A stretch of DNA of 64,000 nucleotides from Skermanella sp. TT6 (GTDB lineage: Bacteria > Pseudomonadota > Alphaproteobacteria > Azospirillales > Azospirillaceae). Below, in pieces: positions 1-8,529 of this stretch. The DNA is taken from the NCBI RefSeq assembly GCF_016653635.2, contig NZ_CP067420.1, positions 1,433,501 to 1,497,500 of the forward strand, read 5' to 3'. Numbering within the stretch: the first letter of the stretch is position 1; each line of letters begins with the position of its first letter. Position numbers and translations under genes: made by a program. The notes beneath the pieces were generated by a model. That model did no database searches, had not been told where the DNA came from, and saw only the letters and a list, made by a program, of their open reading frames with translations.

Positions 1-444
1 GATGCCCAAGGTCTCCTGATTGGCGTGGCGTCTCGACATCTGGTAGGCGGTTTCGAGTACCCTCCTGTCAGGTAGGTCCATGCGAAGGAGCACGGACTGA
101 ACGGCGTAGATCGCCGCAAGATCCTGGATCAGGCGGATCAGGCCGTGGCTTTGGCCTTGCTCTGCCACATGCACGATCTTGAATCGTCCCAGCCTGAAAG
201 CGATGATGCCCGCGATCTTGCCGGGAGACAGGCCGTCGGCAGGTTGCCTGCGCCGGAACAACGCGGTCAAGTCGATATCGGCTTCATCGAGCGCGAGTCT
301 CAGCTCCCGCTCAGAATAGGATACAAGGCTGAACTCGAGACGGACTGTCCTGCATGCATTGATCAAGGAGCGTGCGTAAGCCTCAAGCAGCTTTTCGCGT
401 GTGCGATGAGAAAGTACCTCGCCTTCCAGACCGCCTTCGCTCAT
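1..444 (-). CDS. Hypothetical protein, 3' end off the window
   Basis: An open frame of about 148 codons starts with ATG at 444 and runs off the left edge without a stop. The start overlaps the stop of the upstream gene by ATGA, so the two are probably translationally coupled. The N-terminal part reads MSEGGLEGEVLSHRTREKLL and is predominantly helical and charged; no signal peptide, membrane segment or catalytic motif is visible. I do not recognise the family. Base composition is lower in GC than the transport operon to the right, which suggests accessory DNA. The reading frame is supported by the overlap and by uninterrupted length, not by homology. Confidence 0.55.
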   Translation of the reverse strand, partial: MSEGGLEGEVLSHRTREKLLEAYARSLINACRTVRLEFSLVSYSERELRLALDEADIDLTALFRRRQPADGLSPGKIAGIIAFRLGRFKIVHVAEQGQSHGLIRLIQDLAAIYAVQSVLLRMDLPDRRVLETAYQMSRRHANQETLGI

Positions 445-653
445 TCGTCATTCGATTCCTTCAAGAGGTCGGCGACGGCATCCAGGTTGGTCGGTACGAA
501 AGGCTCCCTGCATACCAGATCCTCCAACTCCCGCGCGGTTCGAAGTCCGTGATTGAAGCTGACGGCGCTACGCTGATAGTCAGAGTTGTTCATGCGCTCG
601 ATCGATTGCCGGAACTCTTCCGGATCGTCAGCTATGACGGCAAGGTTGGGCAT
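441..653 (-). CDS. Small hypothetical protein (70 aa)
   Basis: A short protein beginning MPNLAVIADDPEEFRQSIER and ending in LLKESNDE. The frame stays open upstream to 800, but the ATG at 653 is chosen because AGAGG lies about 10 bases before it and the upstream residues are Arg/Pro-rich and low in coding character. It overlaps the next gene by 4 bp. The product is acidic and probably helical, with no recognised domain. Two small co-translated genes of unknown function resemble the layout of many accessory or toxin-antitoxin-like modules, but nothing in the sequence proves such a role. Confidence 0.45.
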   Translation of the reverse strand: MPNLAVIADDPEEFRQSIERMNNSDYQRSAVSFNHGLRTARELEDLVCREPFVPTNLDAVADLLKESNDE

Positions 654-913
654 GGGATGGCCTCTGACAGGGTGGCGTGGTGCTCGCGTTGTGGGAAGCC
701 GGCGGGGCATGCCTACCGTCCTCGGAAGAAATCCGAGCCGGGCTGCCGTGCGATCCTCCAAGGAGCTATGACGGCATGAATTTACCTCTTTTTCGCGCAT
801 ATGCGAATTAATTCAGAAAATTGGTCGTGGGCTGCGTCAAGCTGCCTCCGCCCCATCCTCGTCGTCTCCGGCAGACCCGCCAAAGCTTTGCAGCGAATGT
901 TTGCGTTGCGGCG

Positions 914-942
914 TTGACAACCCCCCTGCCCATGAGTGCAAT
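914..942 (+). promoter_or_regulatory. Candidate promoter of the polyamine transport operon
   Basis: TTGACA at 914-919, a 17-base spacer and TGCAAT at 937-942 (4 of 6 matches to the -10 consensus) lie 60-130 bases before the binding protein start. Exact -35 and ideal spacing make it a good sigma-70 candidate; it has not been compared with mapped transcription starts. Confidence 0.4.
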
Positions 943-1004
943 AGCCGCCGACGCGGCGATGCCCAAACCGGTCGGCGTAACGGGCGCGCGTCCGCTCGGC
1001 CGGA

Positions 1005-2141
1005 GTGATGAAATTTGCAAGAATGTCGGGGTTCAGCGGGATGAAGCAGAGGATCGTAAGCAGCCTGATCGGCGCCGTTGCCGCCGTCGCCGTCTTGGCG
1101 CCGGGCCTGGCGTCGGCACAGACGGTCAACATCTACAATTGGAACGATTATATCGGCGAGACGACCCTTGAGGACTTCAAGGCGGAAACCGGTATCTCCT
1201 ACAATTACGACATCTACGACAACCTCGAGATCCTGGAGCAGAAACTGCTGGTCGGCCGCTCCGGGTACGACATCGTGGTGCCCACCGCCGAGCCGACCAT
1301 GAGCCGGCTGATCAAGGCCGGGGCTCTCCAGAAGCTCGACAAGTCGAAGATCCCGAACCTGAACAACCTCGACCCCGTGCTGATGAAGCAGGTCGAGCGC
1401 TCCGACCCCGGCAACGAGTACGGCGTCATCTATCAGTGGGGCACCATCGGGATCGGCATCAACGCCGAGAAGATCAAGGCCCTGATGCCCGACGCGCCGC
1501 TCGACAGCTTCGACCTGATCTTCGATCCGGAAGTCGCCAAGAAGATCGCCCCCTGCGGCATCACGATCCTCGATTCGGCGACCGACACTTTCCCGACCGT
1601 GCTTCACTATCTCGGCCTCGATCCCAACTCGGACAAGGCGGACGACCTGAAGAAGGCCGAGGAGACGCTGATGAAGATCCGCCCCTACGTGAAGAACTTC
1701 GTCACGGGGCAGAACATCAACAACCTCGCGGCCGGCGACGCCTGCGTGGCGCTGGCCTATTCGGGCGACGTGATCCAGGCCCAGGCCCGCGCCGCCGAGG
1801 CCAATGCCGGCGTGACCGTCGATTACGTCGTGCCGAAGGAGGGCGTCCAGCTCTGGTTCGACATGATGACGGTGACCGCCGACTCGCCGAACGCCGACGC
1901 GGCCCACAAATTCATCAACTTCGTCCTGAAGCCCGAGGTGATGGCCGGCATCACCAACTTCACCAACTACGCCAACGCCGTCCCTGCGTCGCTGGAGCAG
2001 GTGGACGAGGCGGTCAAGAGCAACCCGGCGGTCTTCCCGTCGGAGGAGGCGAAGCGGAACATGTTCACCGTCTCGGCCGTGTCGCCGGCGGCCGAACGGC
2101 TGCGCACCCGTTCCTGGACCCGGGTCAAGACCGGTCAGTAA
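1005..2141 (+). CDS. potF: Polyamine ABC transporter, periplasmic substrate-binding protein
   Basis: Periplasmic receptor that delivers putrescine/spermidine-type polyamines to the permease encoded downstream. The frame of 378 aa begins with a signal peptide; in-frame ATGs at 1005, 1023 and 1041 are all possible, and the one at 1041 gives the most compact leader (MKQRIVSSLIG through LASA, cleavage before Q). The mature protein opens with VNIYNWNDYIGE, the hallmark of PotD/PotF proteins, whose Trp and Asp/Glu residues line the polyamine pocket. The length matches the family (about 350-370 aa). It is first in an operon with ATPase and two permeases, and separated from them by a hairpin. Exact substrate (putrescine versus spermidine) cannot be read from sequence. 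Confidence 0.9.
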   Translation: MMKFARMSGFSGMKQRIVSSLIGAVAAVAVLAPGLASAQTVNIYNWNDYIGETTLEDFKAETGISYNYDIYDNLEILEQKLLVGRSGYDIVVPTAEPTMSRLIKAGALQKLDKSKIPNLNNLDPVLMKQVERSDPGNEYGVIYQWGTIGIGINAEKIKALMPDAPLDSFDLIFDPEVAKKIAPCGITILDSATDTFPTVLHYLGLDPNSDKADDLKKAEETLMKIRPYVKNFVTGQNINNLAAGDACVALAYSGDVIQAQARAAEANAGVTVDYVVPKEGVQLWFDMMTVTADSPNADAAHKFINFVLKPEVMAGITNFTNYANAVPASLEQVDEAVKSNPAVFPSEEAKRNMFTVSAVSPAAERLRTRSWTRVKTGQ

Positions 2142-2166
2142 GCGGGTACCGCTATCCAAAGGAGTC

Positions 2167-2197
2167 AAGCCCCGGCCGGTCGCGACGGCCGGGGCTT
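2167..2197 (+). terminator. Hairpin between potF and potG (attenuator-like)
   Basis: AAGCCCCGGCC at 2167-2177 pairs perfectly with GGCCGGGGCTT at 2187-2197; the loop can pair further as GTC/GAC. A short T-rich stretch (TTCTGTTT) follows. It lies inside the operon between the binding protein and the ATPase, where such hairpins in other ABC operons protect upstream mRNA and reduce read-through, raising the ratio of binding protein to membrane components. Confidence 0.65.
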
Positions 2198-2236
2198 CTG
2201 TTTGCCGGATGCCGTGATCGCAGGGAGAACCCGGAA

Positions 2237-3382
2237 ATGGCTCAGCCCAACCGCAAGATCAAGCTGGAACCCTGGCAGGATCCCAAGGAACAGCCCTATG
2301 TGAGGATCGAGAAGGTCACGAAGAAGTTCGGCGACTTCACGGCCGTGGACGACGTCTCCTTGTCGATCTACCGGGGGGAACTGTTCTCGCTGCTGGGCGG
2401 GTCGGGCAGCGGCAAGACCACGCTCCTGCGCATGCTGGCCGGCTTCGAGATGCCGACCTCGGGCAAGATCTTCATCGACGGCGTCGACATGTCGAACATT
2501 CCGCCGTACGACCGCCCGGTCAACATGATGTTCCAGAGCTACGCCCTGTTCCCGCACATGACGGTCGAGCAGAACATCGCCTTCGGCCTGAAGCAGGACC
2601 GCGTGCCGCGCGACCAGATCCGCCAGCGCGTCGCCGAGGTGCTGGAACTGGTCCAGCTCGGCCGCTTCGCCAAGCGCCGGCCGCACCAGCTTTCCGGCGG
2701 CCAGCGGCAGCGCGTGGCGCTGGCCCGAAGCCTCGTCAAGCGGCCCAAGCTGCTGCTGCTGGACGAGCCGCTGGGCGCGCTCGACCGGCGCCTGCGCGAG
2801 CAGACCCAGTTCGAGCTGGTCAATATCCAGGAGCAGGTCGGCATCACCTTCGTGATCGTGACCCACGACCAGGAGGAGGCCATGACCATGTCGTCCAGGA
2901 TCGCCGTGATGAACAGCGGCTGGATCGCCCAGGTCGGCACGCCCGCCGAAGTCTACGAGTATCCCAACTCGAAATACGTGGCCGAGTTCGTCGGCTCGGT
3001 CAACATGTTCGCCGGCCGCATCCTGGAGGACGAGCCCGACCACGTGCTGATCCAGTCGGAGGAGGCCGGGTGCGACCTCTACATCAACCACGGCGTCCCC
3101 GTCCCGCTGGGCACTCCGGTGTCGGTCGCCGTCCGGCCGGAGAAGATGGCGCTCTCCAAGGAGCCCCCGGCGACGGGCGGCGGCCGCAATGCGACCCGCG
3201 GGACGGTACGGGAGATCGCTTACCTGGGCAACCTGTCGATCTATCTGATCGAACTGGAGTCCGGTAAGATGGTCCGCGTCACCCAGCCGAACTTCAGCCG
3301 GCTGACCGAGATGCCGATCACCTGGGAGGACCGCGTGTACGTCACCTGGCAGCCCTTCGCGGGCGTCGTGCTGACCCAATGA
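2237..3382 (+). CDS. potG: Polyamine ABC transporter, ATP-binding protein
   Basis: Cytoplasmic ATPase that powers polyamine import, 381 aa. Walker A GGSGSGKT is at residues 54-61, Q-loop Gln at 100, signature LSGGQ at 152-156, Walker B LLLLDEP at 172-178 and the switch His at 210. After about residue 240 comes the C-terminal TOBE/regulatory domain typical of PotA/PotG-type importers. The ATG at 2237 is preceded by GGGAG and gives an N-terminal extension (MAQPNRKIKLEPWQ) like that of PotG proteins. It sits between the binding protein and the two permeases, 10 bases before the next gene. Confidence 0.9.
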   Translation: MAQPNRKIKLEPWQDPKEQPYVRIEKVTKKFGDFTAVDDVSLSIYRGELFSLLGGSGSGKTTLLRMLAGFEMPTSGKIFIDGVDMSNIPPYDRPVNMMFQSYALFPHMTVEQNIAFGLKQDRVPRDQIRQRVAEVLELVQLGRFAKRRPHQLSGGQRQRVALARSLVKRPKLLLLDEPLGALDRRLREQTQFELVNIQEQVGITFVIVTHDQEEAMTMSSRIAVMNSGWIAQVGTPAEVYEYPNSKYVAEFVGSVNMFAGRILEDEPDHVLIQSEEAGCDLYINHGVPVPLGTPVSVAVRPEKMALSKEPPATGGGRNATRGTVREIAYLGNLSIYLIELESGKMVRVTQPNFSRLTEMPITWEDRVYVTWQPFAGVVLTQ

Positions 3383-3392
3383 GGAAGCTCCG

Positions 3393-4400
3393 ATGAGCAG
3401 GCAGGGTTTCGTTCCGCTGGGAGACCGCATGAGCAAGGACGCGCCGTCGCCGGGCTTCGACCTGGGCCAGTTCCTTCCCGTCCGCCTGATGCTGGACCTG
3501 CTGCGCCGGCTGGGCCTGATGGGGCGCGGGCTGGTCATCATGGTTCCGTATGTCTGGCTGCTGCTGTTCTTCCTGATCCCCTTCGCGATCGTGCTGAAGA
3601 TCAGCTTCTCCGAAGCCGCGATCGCGATCCCGCCCTATACCGCCCTGGTCGAGTGGGCGGAGGAGACGTACCTGACCATCCGGCTGAATTTCGGCAGCTA
3701 CCTGTTCCTGCTGACCGACAGCCTGTACGCGGTGGCCTATCTCAATTCGCTGAAGATCGCCTTCGTCTCGACCGTGCTGTGCCTGCTGCTGGGCTATCCC
3801 ATGGCCTACGGCATCGCCAAGGCGCCGCAGGCCTGGCGCGGGCCGCTGCTGATGCTGATCATCCTGCCGTTCTGGACCTCGTTCCTGATCCGGGTCTATG
3901 CCTGGATCGGCATCCTGAAGCAGGAGGGGCTGCTCAACAACTTCCTGCTCTGGCTGGGCGTCATCGACGCGCCGCTCCAGATCCTCTACACCGATACGTC
4001 GATCTATATCGGCATCGTCTATTCCTACCTGCCGTTCATGATCCTGCCGCTCTACGCGACCCTGGAGAAGCTGGACGACACCCTGCTGGAGGCGGCGGCC
4101 GACCTGGGCGCCAAGCCTTTCACGGCGTTTCTCAGCGTCACGCTGCCGCTGTCGGTGCCCGGCATCGTCGCCGGCTCGCTGCTGGTCTTCATCCCCGCCG
4201 TCGGCGAGTTCGTGATTCCGTCCCTGCTGGGCGGGCCCAACACGCTGATGATCGGCGCCGTGCTGTGGAACGAGTTCTTCGCCAACCGCGACTGGCCGGT
4301 CGCCTCGGCCGTGGCGATAGCGCTTCTCCTGTTCCTCGTGGTTCCGATCATGCTGTTCCAGTATTACCAAGGCAAGCAGCAGGAGGCGGCAAGACAATGA
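3393..4400 (+). CDS. potH: Polyamine ABC transporter permease (PotH/PotB type)
   Basis: Inner-membrane permease subunit, 335 aa, with a long cytoplasmic N-terminus followed by about six hydrophobic helices. The EAA loop that docks on the ATPase is visible as LEAAADLGAKPFTAFLSVTL near residues 230-249. GAGGAA lies about 8 bases before the ATG at 3393. The extended N-terminal region before the first helix is usual for PotH rather than PotB. The stop overlaps the next gene's ATG by 4 bp, indicating coupled synthesis of the two permease halves. Confidence 0.88.
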   Translation: MSRQGFVPLGDRMSKDAPSPGFDLGQFLPVRLMLDLLRRLGLMGRGLVIMVPYVWLLLFFLIPFAIVLKISFSEAAIAIPPYTALVEWAEETYLTIRLNFGSYLFLLTDSLYAVAYLNSLKIAFVSTVLCLLLGYPMAYGIAKAPQAWRGPLLMLIILPFWTSFLIRVYAWIGILKQEGLLNNFLLWLGVIDAPLQILYTDTSIYIGIVYSYLPFMILPLYATLEKLDDTLLEAAADLGAKPFTAFLSVTLPLSVPGIVAGSLLVFIPAVGEFVIPSLLGGPNTLMIGAVLWNEFFANRDWPVASAVAIALLLFLVVPIMLFQYYQGKQQEAARQ

Positions 4401-5236
4401 TGCGACGCTCCAGCTTCGTGCTCACCATGATGGCGTTCGGCTACGCGTTCCTCTACGTGCCGATCATCCTGCTGATCATCTATTCCTTCAACGAGAGCCG
4501 CCTCGTCACCGTCTGGGGCGGCTGGTCGACCAAGTGGTATGCGGGACTGCTGAACAACGACCAGATGCTGTCCGCAGCCTGGCTGTCGCTGCGCATCGCG
4601 GCGCTCAGCGCCACCTTCTCGGTCGTGCTGGGCACGCTGGCCGGCATGGCGATGGCCCGGTTCGGCCGGTTCCGCGGCAGGACCCTGTTCGGCGGCATGA
4701 TCACGGCGCCGCTGGTCATGCCGGAGGTGATCACCGGCCTGTCGCTGCTGCTGCTGTTCGTCTCCCTGGAACAGTTCATCGGCTGGCCCGAGGGGCGCGG
4801 CATGACCACCATCACCATAGCCCACATCACCTTCACCATGGCCTTCGTCGCGGTCATCGTGCAGTCCAGGCTGGTCAGCCTGGATGAATCGATCGAGGAG
4901 GCGGCGATGGACCTGGGCGCTCGGCCGGCCAAGATCTTCTTCGTGATCACCCTGCCGATCATCTCGCCGGCCATCGTGTCGGGCTGGCTGCTGGCTTTCA
5001 CGCTGTCGCTGGACGACCTCGTCATCGCCAGCTTCGTGTCGGGTCCGGCCTCGACCACGCTGCCCATGGTGATCTTCTCCAGCGTGCGCCTCGGCGTGAC
5101 GCCGGAGATCAACGCGCTGGCGACGATCATCGTCGCCCTGGTGACGACCGGCATCATCGTGGCCGGAGTTTTCATGGCCCGCCAGGAAAGAATCAGGAAG
5201 CAGGACGAACAGATGGCGGCCTCGTCGAACGCTTGA
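4397..5236 (+). CDS. potI: Polyamine ABC transporter permease (PotI/PotC type)
   Basis: Second inner-membrane permease, 279 aa, with about six membrane helices starting at residue 10. Its EAA loop reads EEAAMDLGARPAKIFFVITL around residues 171-190. The sequence LSLDDLVIASFVSGP close to the C-terminal half is characteristic of PotC/PotI proteins. ATG at 4397 overlaps the potH stop (ATGA). Together with the preceding three genes it completes a type I ABC importer. It is the last gene of the operon; 430 bases without a gene follow. Confidence 0.88.
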   Translation: MMRRSSFVLTMMAFGYAFLYVPIILLIIYSFNESRLVTVWGGWSTKWYAGLLNNDQMLSAAWLSLRIAALSATFSVVLGTLAGMAMARFGRFRGRTLFGGMITAPLVMPEVITGLSLLLLFVSLEQFIGWPEGRGMTTITIAHITFTMAFVAVIVQSRLVSLDESIEEAAMDLGARPAKIFFVITLPIISPAIVSGWLLAFTLSLDDLVIASFVSGPASTTLPMVIFSSVRLGVTPEINALATIIVALVTTGIIVAGVFMARQERIRKQDEQMAASSNA

Positions 5237-5668
5237 GTTTTTCGGCTTTTCTTCGCCGGTGCGGGATTGGTCTTCATGCGCGGGGCTGCATTATCTCATG
5301 CGCGCCGCGCATGGCGGCCCCGGCGGAGCGGGGCAGGGGGTTGTCTTTCTCCCGGCAGGGGAATAACTTCTTCATCAGGTGAAACTGCTGAAGAGGCGTA
5401 TCGTGAATTTCCTCGTGTTCCTTGGCCTGCTCCGTCTCGGCCCCGCCGCCCAGACCCGCTTCCAACGTCCGGCCACCTCGTCCGAGTGGTTCCCGGCCCA
5501 ACATCCCCCGACCAGGCGCCGCGATTAGAGCGCTTCGGCCTCGTTTCTTTTTTCAAAGAAAATTTTCCGATTATCCCGGCCGGGTTCGCTCCCGTTCCGG
5601 GAGGTTGCCAAGATCGCGCCCCGGTGGTTAGTGTCACCGGGGCGTATTCATTGAGGGGGTATCAGACC
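5237..5668 (+). other. Gene-free region between potI and aguA
   Basis: No convincing gene is visible here. Two structured elements are. CATGCGC at 5297-5303 pairs with GCGCATG at 5307-5313 across a three-base loop and could end the pot transcript, though no T-run follows. TTTCTTT at 5544-5550 pairs with AAAGAAA at 5555-5561 in an AT-rich patch that stands out from the GC-rich background and probably belongs to the promoter or operator of the next gene. Confidence 0.4.
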
Positions 5669-6682
5669 ATGTCCACTCCAGCCGCGGACGGTTTCCGCAT
5701 GCCGGCGGAATGGGAACGCCACAGCCGCTGCTGGATGGCGTGGCCCTGCCGCCCCGAGACTTTCGCCGGCGGCATCGACGCCGCCTGCGCCGCCTATGCC
5801 GAGGTCGCCCAGAGCATCGCCCAGTTCGAGCCCGTCGCCATGGTGTGCAACCAGGCCGACGTGGCCGAGGTGTCCCTGGCCTGCGGCCCGGGGATCGAGG
5901 TGCTGCCCATGCCGATCAGCGACAGCTGGATCCGGGACACCGGGCCGACCTTCGTCGTCAACGACGCGGGCCAGGTCGCCGGCGTCGATTGGGGCTTCAA
6001 CGCCTGGGGCAATAACTACCCGGACCATCAGGTCGATGCTGAACTGGCTGGGCATGTGCTGGAGCATCTGGGACTGCCGCGCTACCAGGCGCCGCTGATC
6101 CTGGAGGGCGGCTCCTTCCATGTGGACGGGGAGGGCACCCTGATCACGACCGAGGAATGCCTGCTCAATCCCAACCGCAATCCCAACCTGGGCAAATCGG
6201 AGATCGAGCAGCACCTGAAGGACTATCTCGGCGTCCGCCAGGTGATCTGGCTCGGCCGCGGCTACGAGCAGGACGAGACCGACGGCCACATCGACGAGAT
6301 CGCCTGCTTCGCCCGGCCGGGCGTGGTGCTGGCGCTGACCACCGACGACACCGGCGATCCCAATTTCAAGATCTTCCAGGACAACCTGGACCGCCTGAAG
6401 GCCGCCCGCGACGCCCATGGCCGCGAGATCGAGGTGGTGCCGCTCCGCCAGCCGCACCGCCGCGACCACAACGGCGTCCGCCTGACCCTGTCCTACACCA
6501 ATTTCTACATCGCCAACGGCGGCATCGTGATGCCGGCCTACGAGGACGCCGCCGACGACGAGGCCTTCCGCACCCTGCGCAAGGTGTTCCCGGACCGGGA
6601 GGTGCTCCAGGTGCTGGCCCTCGACATCGTGAAGGGCGGAGGCGGCATCCACTGCATCACCCAGCAGCAGCCGGCCGGCTGA
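5669..6682 (+). CDS. aguA: Agmatine deiminase
   Basis: Cytoplasmic enzyme that hydrolyses agmatine to N-carbamoylputrescine and ammonia, the second step of the arginine-agmatine-putrescine route. The 337-aa protein has the guanidine-modifying fold residues in place: substrate motif WIRDTGP at 87-93, ILEGGSFHVDG around 144-154, DGHIDE at 205-210 and the nucleophilic Cys at 329 in GGGGIHCITQQQ. The length matches the family. ATG at 5669 follows GAGGGGG. It has its own leader but sits directly after the polyamine importer, so uptake and synthesis of polyamines are encoded side by side. No N-carbamoylputrescine amidase gene is in the window. Confidence 0.93.
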   Translation: MSTPAADGFRMPAEWERHSRCWMAWPCRPETFAGGIDAACAAYAEVAQSIAQFEPVAMVCNQADVAEVSLACGPGIEVLPMPISDSWIRDTGPTFVVNDAGQVAGVDWGFNAWGNNYPDHQVDAELAGHVLEHLGLPRYQAPLILEGGSFHVDGEGTLITTEECLLNPNRNPNLGKSEIEQHLKDYLGVRQVIWLGRGYEQDETDGHIDEIACFARPGVVLALTTDDTGDPNFKIFQDNLDRLKAARDAHGREIEVVPLRQPHRRDHNGVRLTLSYTNFYIANGGIVMPAYEDAADDEAFRTLRKVFPDREVLQVLALDIVKGGGGIHCITQQQPAG

Positions 6683-6781
6683 GAGACGTTATGGGAAGCT
6701 TCGTGACTCCGCAGTAAAGTTGTGTCATCATAAGGCCGCTCGACCGCTAAGCACCCCTCAACCAGCTTCAAGGTGCGGGTC

Positions 6782-7078
6782 ATGAACGTCAACATACCGC
6801 CGGTACAGCCACCGATCGTCGCCAAGCCGTACAATGCGGCCTCGGCGGCTTATGCGGTCAATCCTGCGATGGCGGCGGCCATGCAGACCGCGACCGTCAC
6901 GCGGACCCAGACGGTCCAGGCCCCCGCCCCGGTCTACAAGGCCGAGGCACCCCGGCGCGCGATGAGTTCGACCGAGACCGGCCAATCCGTCGATACGACG
7001 GCGCAGGCTCTGTCCACCCGCACCTCCGGGGGTGGGGCGGCGAAGGGGCGCGGCAGTCTGGTGGACATCCGGGCGTAG
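6782..7078 (+). CDS. Small Ala/Pro/Thr-rich hypothetical protein
   Basis: A 98-aa frame starting MNVNIPPVQPPIVAKPYNAA, with AAGG about 9 bases before the ATG; a GTG at 6773 is an alternative. The product is rich in Ala, Pro, Thr and Val, has no cysteine and no membrane helix and is probably disordered. High G/C at third codon positions supports coding. I do not recognise it; similar short low-complexity proteins occur in Azospirillum relatives but no role is known to me. Confidence 0.5.
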   Translation: MNVNIPPVQPPIVAKPYNAASAAYAVNPAMAAAMQTATVTRTQTVQAPAPVYKAEAPRRAMSSTETGQSVDTTAQALSTRTSGGGAAKGRGSLVDIRA

Positions 7079-7113
7079 GCTTCATCTCTGGAGGCCGCCC
7101 TCTGGAGACTGTC

Positions 7114-7725
7114 GTGGGCATCGACTTCCTGGTAACGTCGCTGATCGTTGTCGCATCGCCCGGTACCGGAGTCCTGTTCACCCTGGCGGCGGGTCTCTCT
7201 CGCGGGTTTCGGGCAAGCCTGATCGCGGCCTTCGGCTGCACCCTGGGCATCATCCCGCACATGGCCGCCGCGATCCTGGGCTTGGCGGCGTTGCTCCATG
7301 CCAGCGCGATGGCGTTCCAGATCCTCAAGTACCTGGGCGTGGCCTACCTGCTCTACATGGCCTGGAACACGCTGAGGAAACAGGGCGCGCTCAGCGTCGA
7401 CAAGGACGTCACCCCCCGGTCGGCGGTCCAGGTGATCGTCTCCGCCGTCCTGGTCAATATCCTCAACCCGAAACTGTCGATCTTCTTCCTGGCGTTCCTG
7501 CCGCAGTTCGTCAGCGCCACCGAACCGCATCCGCTCCCGCGCATGCTGGAACTCAGCGCCGTCTTCATGCTGCTGACCTTCGCCGCCTTCGTCGGCTATG
7601 GGATCTTCGCCGCCTCGATCCGGAGCCACGTGATCTCTCGACCGCGCGTGCTGCTCTGGATGCGGCGGACCTTTGCCGGCGCCTTCGCGGCGCTGGGGGC
7701 GAAGCTGGCTTTTGCCGATCGGTGA
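7114..7725 (+). CDS. LysE/RhtB family amino-acid exporter
   Basis: Inner-membrane exporter of the LysE superfamily, 203 aa. About six hydrophobic segments are visible, and the family pattern appears as ASPGTGVLFTLAAGLSRG near residues 14-31 and VNILNPKLSIFFLAFLPQF near 114-132. The start is a GTG at 7114 preceded by GGAG; no ATG is available at a sensible place. The substrate could be a neutral or basic amino acid or homoserine lactone; sequence alone does not say. It appears to be transcribed on its own. Confidence 0.85.
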   Translation: MGIDFLVTSLIVVASPGTGVLFTLAAGLSRGFRASLIAAFGCTLGIIPHMAAAILGLAALLHASAMAFQILKYLGVAYLLYMAWNTLRKQGALSVDKDVTPRSAVQVIVSAVLVNILNPKLSIFFLAFLPQFVSATEPHPLPRMLELSAVFMLLTFAAFVGYGIFAASIRSHVISRPRVLLWMRRTFAGAFAALGAKLAFADR

Positions 7726-7983
7726 TGCTCCGCAGGTCCATTAGCCCTGCCACGCCATAGTTTCCACGGCAGTCCGCGTTGGTTCAGGGGCGGTCGGTCG
7801 GAAGGATCGTGCGTCCTGTACTCGACGACCATTTCCAGAACGTGCCGACATAAATGAAAGTTAAATAAAAATGCGATTGTGGCGGCATGTGCCGCTTCAC
7901 CCAATGTGGTGAACCAGCCCGATATGACATCTGTTTACTGCAAGCGGATCCTGCATCGGCTGATTACCAGAAAGGTGGATGTC

Positions 7984-8493
7984 ATGAGTTATGCCCGTTT
8001 TGCTGCAATGATTTTAGTATCGACAGTTGTGATGTTCATTCTGATGTATCTAAACACTTATGAAGTGGAGCATATATTCTACAGCCAGACACGAACCTGG
8101 ATGGCCATCGTGATGGGGGCAGCCATGGCCATCATCATGATGCTATTCATGAGGAAGATGTACGGAAACAACACGGTGAACATCGCCATTCTGATCGGCG
8201 GCGCGGTGGTGTTCTCCGGCGCGCTCTGGCTGGTGCGCAGCCAGGAAACGGTGACCGACGTGTCCTACATGAAGGCAATGATCCCGCATCATTCGATCGC
8301 CATCATGACCAGTGAACGCGCTCATATTCGTGATCCTCGCGTGCGTCAGCTCGCAGACCAGATTATCGAGGCACAGGTTCGTGAGATCGCCGAGATGAAG
8401 CAGCTGATCGCCGACCTCGACCGGAACCCACCCCCACCGGACGCACCCGACCTGATGCCGAAAGCGAGGCAAGGCGAAGTTGCGCGCCCATAG
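7984..8493 (+). CDS. DUF305 domain membrane protein
   Basis: 169-aa protein with three membrane helices (about residues 7-23, 39-56 and 65-84) and a C-terminal DUF305 segment holding YMKAMIPHHSIAIMTSERA (95-113), with the paired His residues typical of this ferritin-like/metal-associated family. AAGGTGG lies 6 bases before ATG 7984, which is preferred over the longer open frame beginning at 7879. The first third of the gene is much richer in A/T than neighbouring genes, a sign of recent acquisition. DUF305 proteins are often found with copper or heavy-metal genes, but none is adjacent here. Confidence 0.75.
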   Translation: MSYARFAAMILVSTVVMFILMYLNTYEVEHIFYSQTRTWMAIVMGAAMAIIMMLFMRKMYGNNTVNIAILIGGAVVFSGALWLVRSQETVTDVSYMKAMIPHHSIAIMTSERAHIRDPRVRQLADQIIEAQVREIAEMKQLIADLDRNPPPPDAPDLMPKARQGEVARP

Positions 8494-8529
8494 GTGCGCC
8501 ACGGAGGCGCTTGTTCAGCAAGTACGAAA

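Noticed and set aside
808-1020. Minus-strand frame in the potF upstream region
   Set aside because: Arg/Gly/Thr-rich with no ribosome site; it overlaps the promoter and the potF start.
1436-2236. Long plus-strand frame running through potF in another frame
   Set aside because: It is a GC-driven shadow of potF and only becomes the ATPase after ATG 2237.
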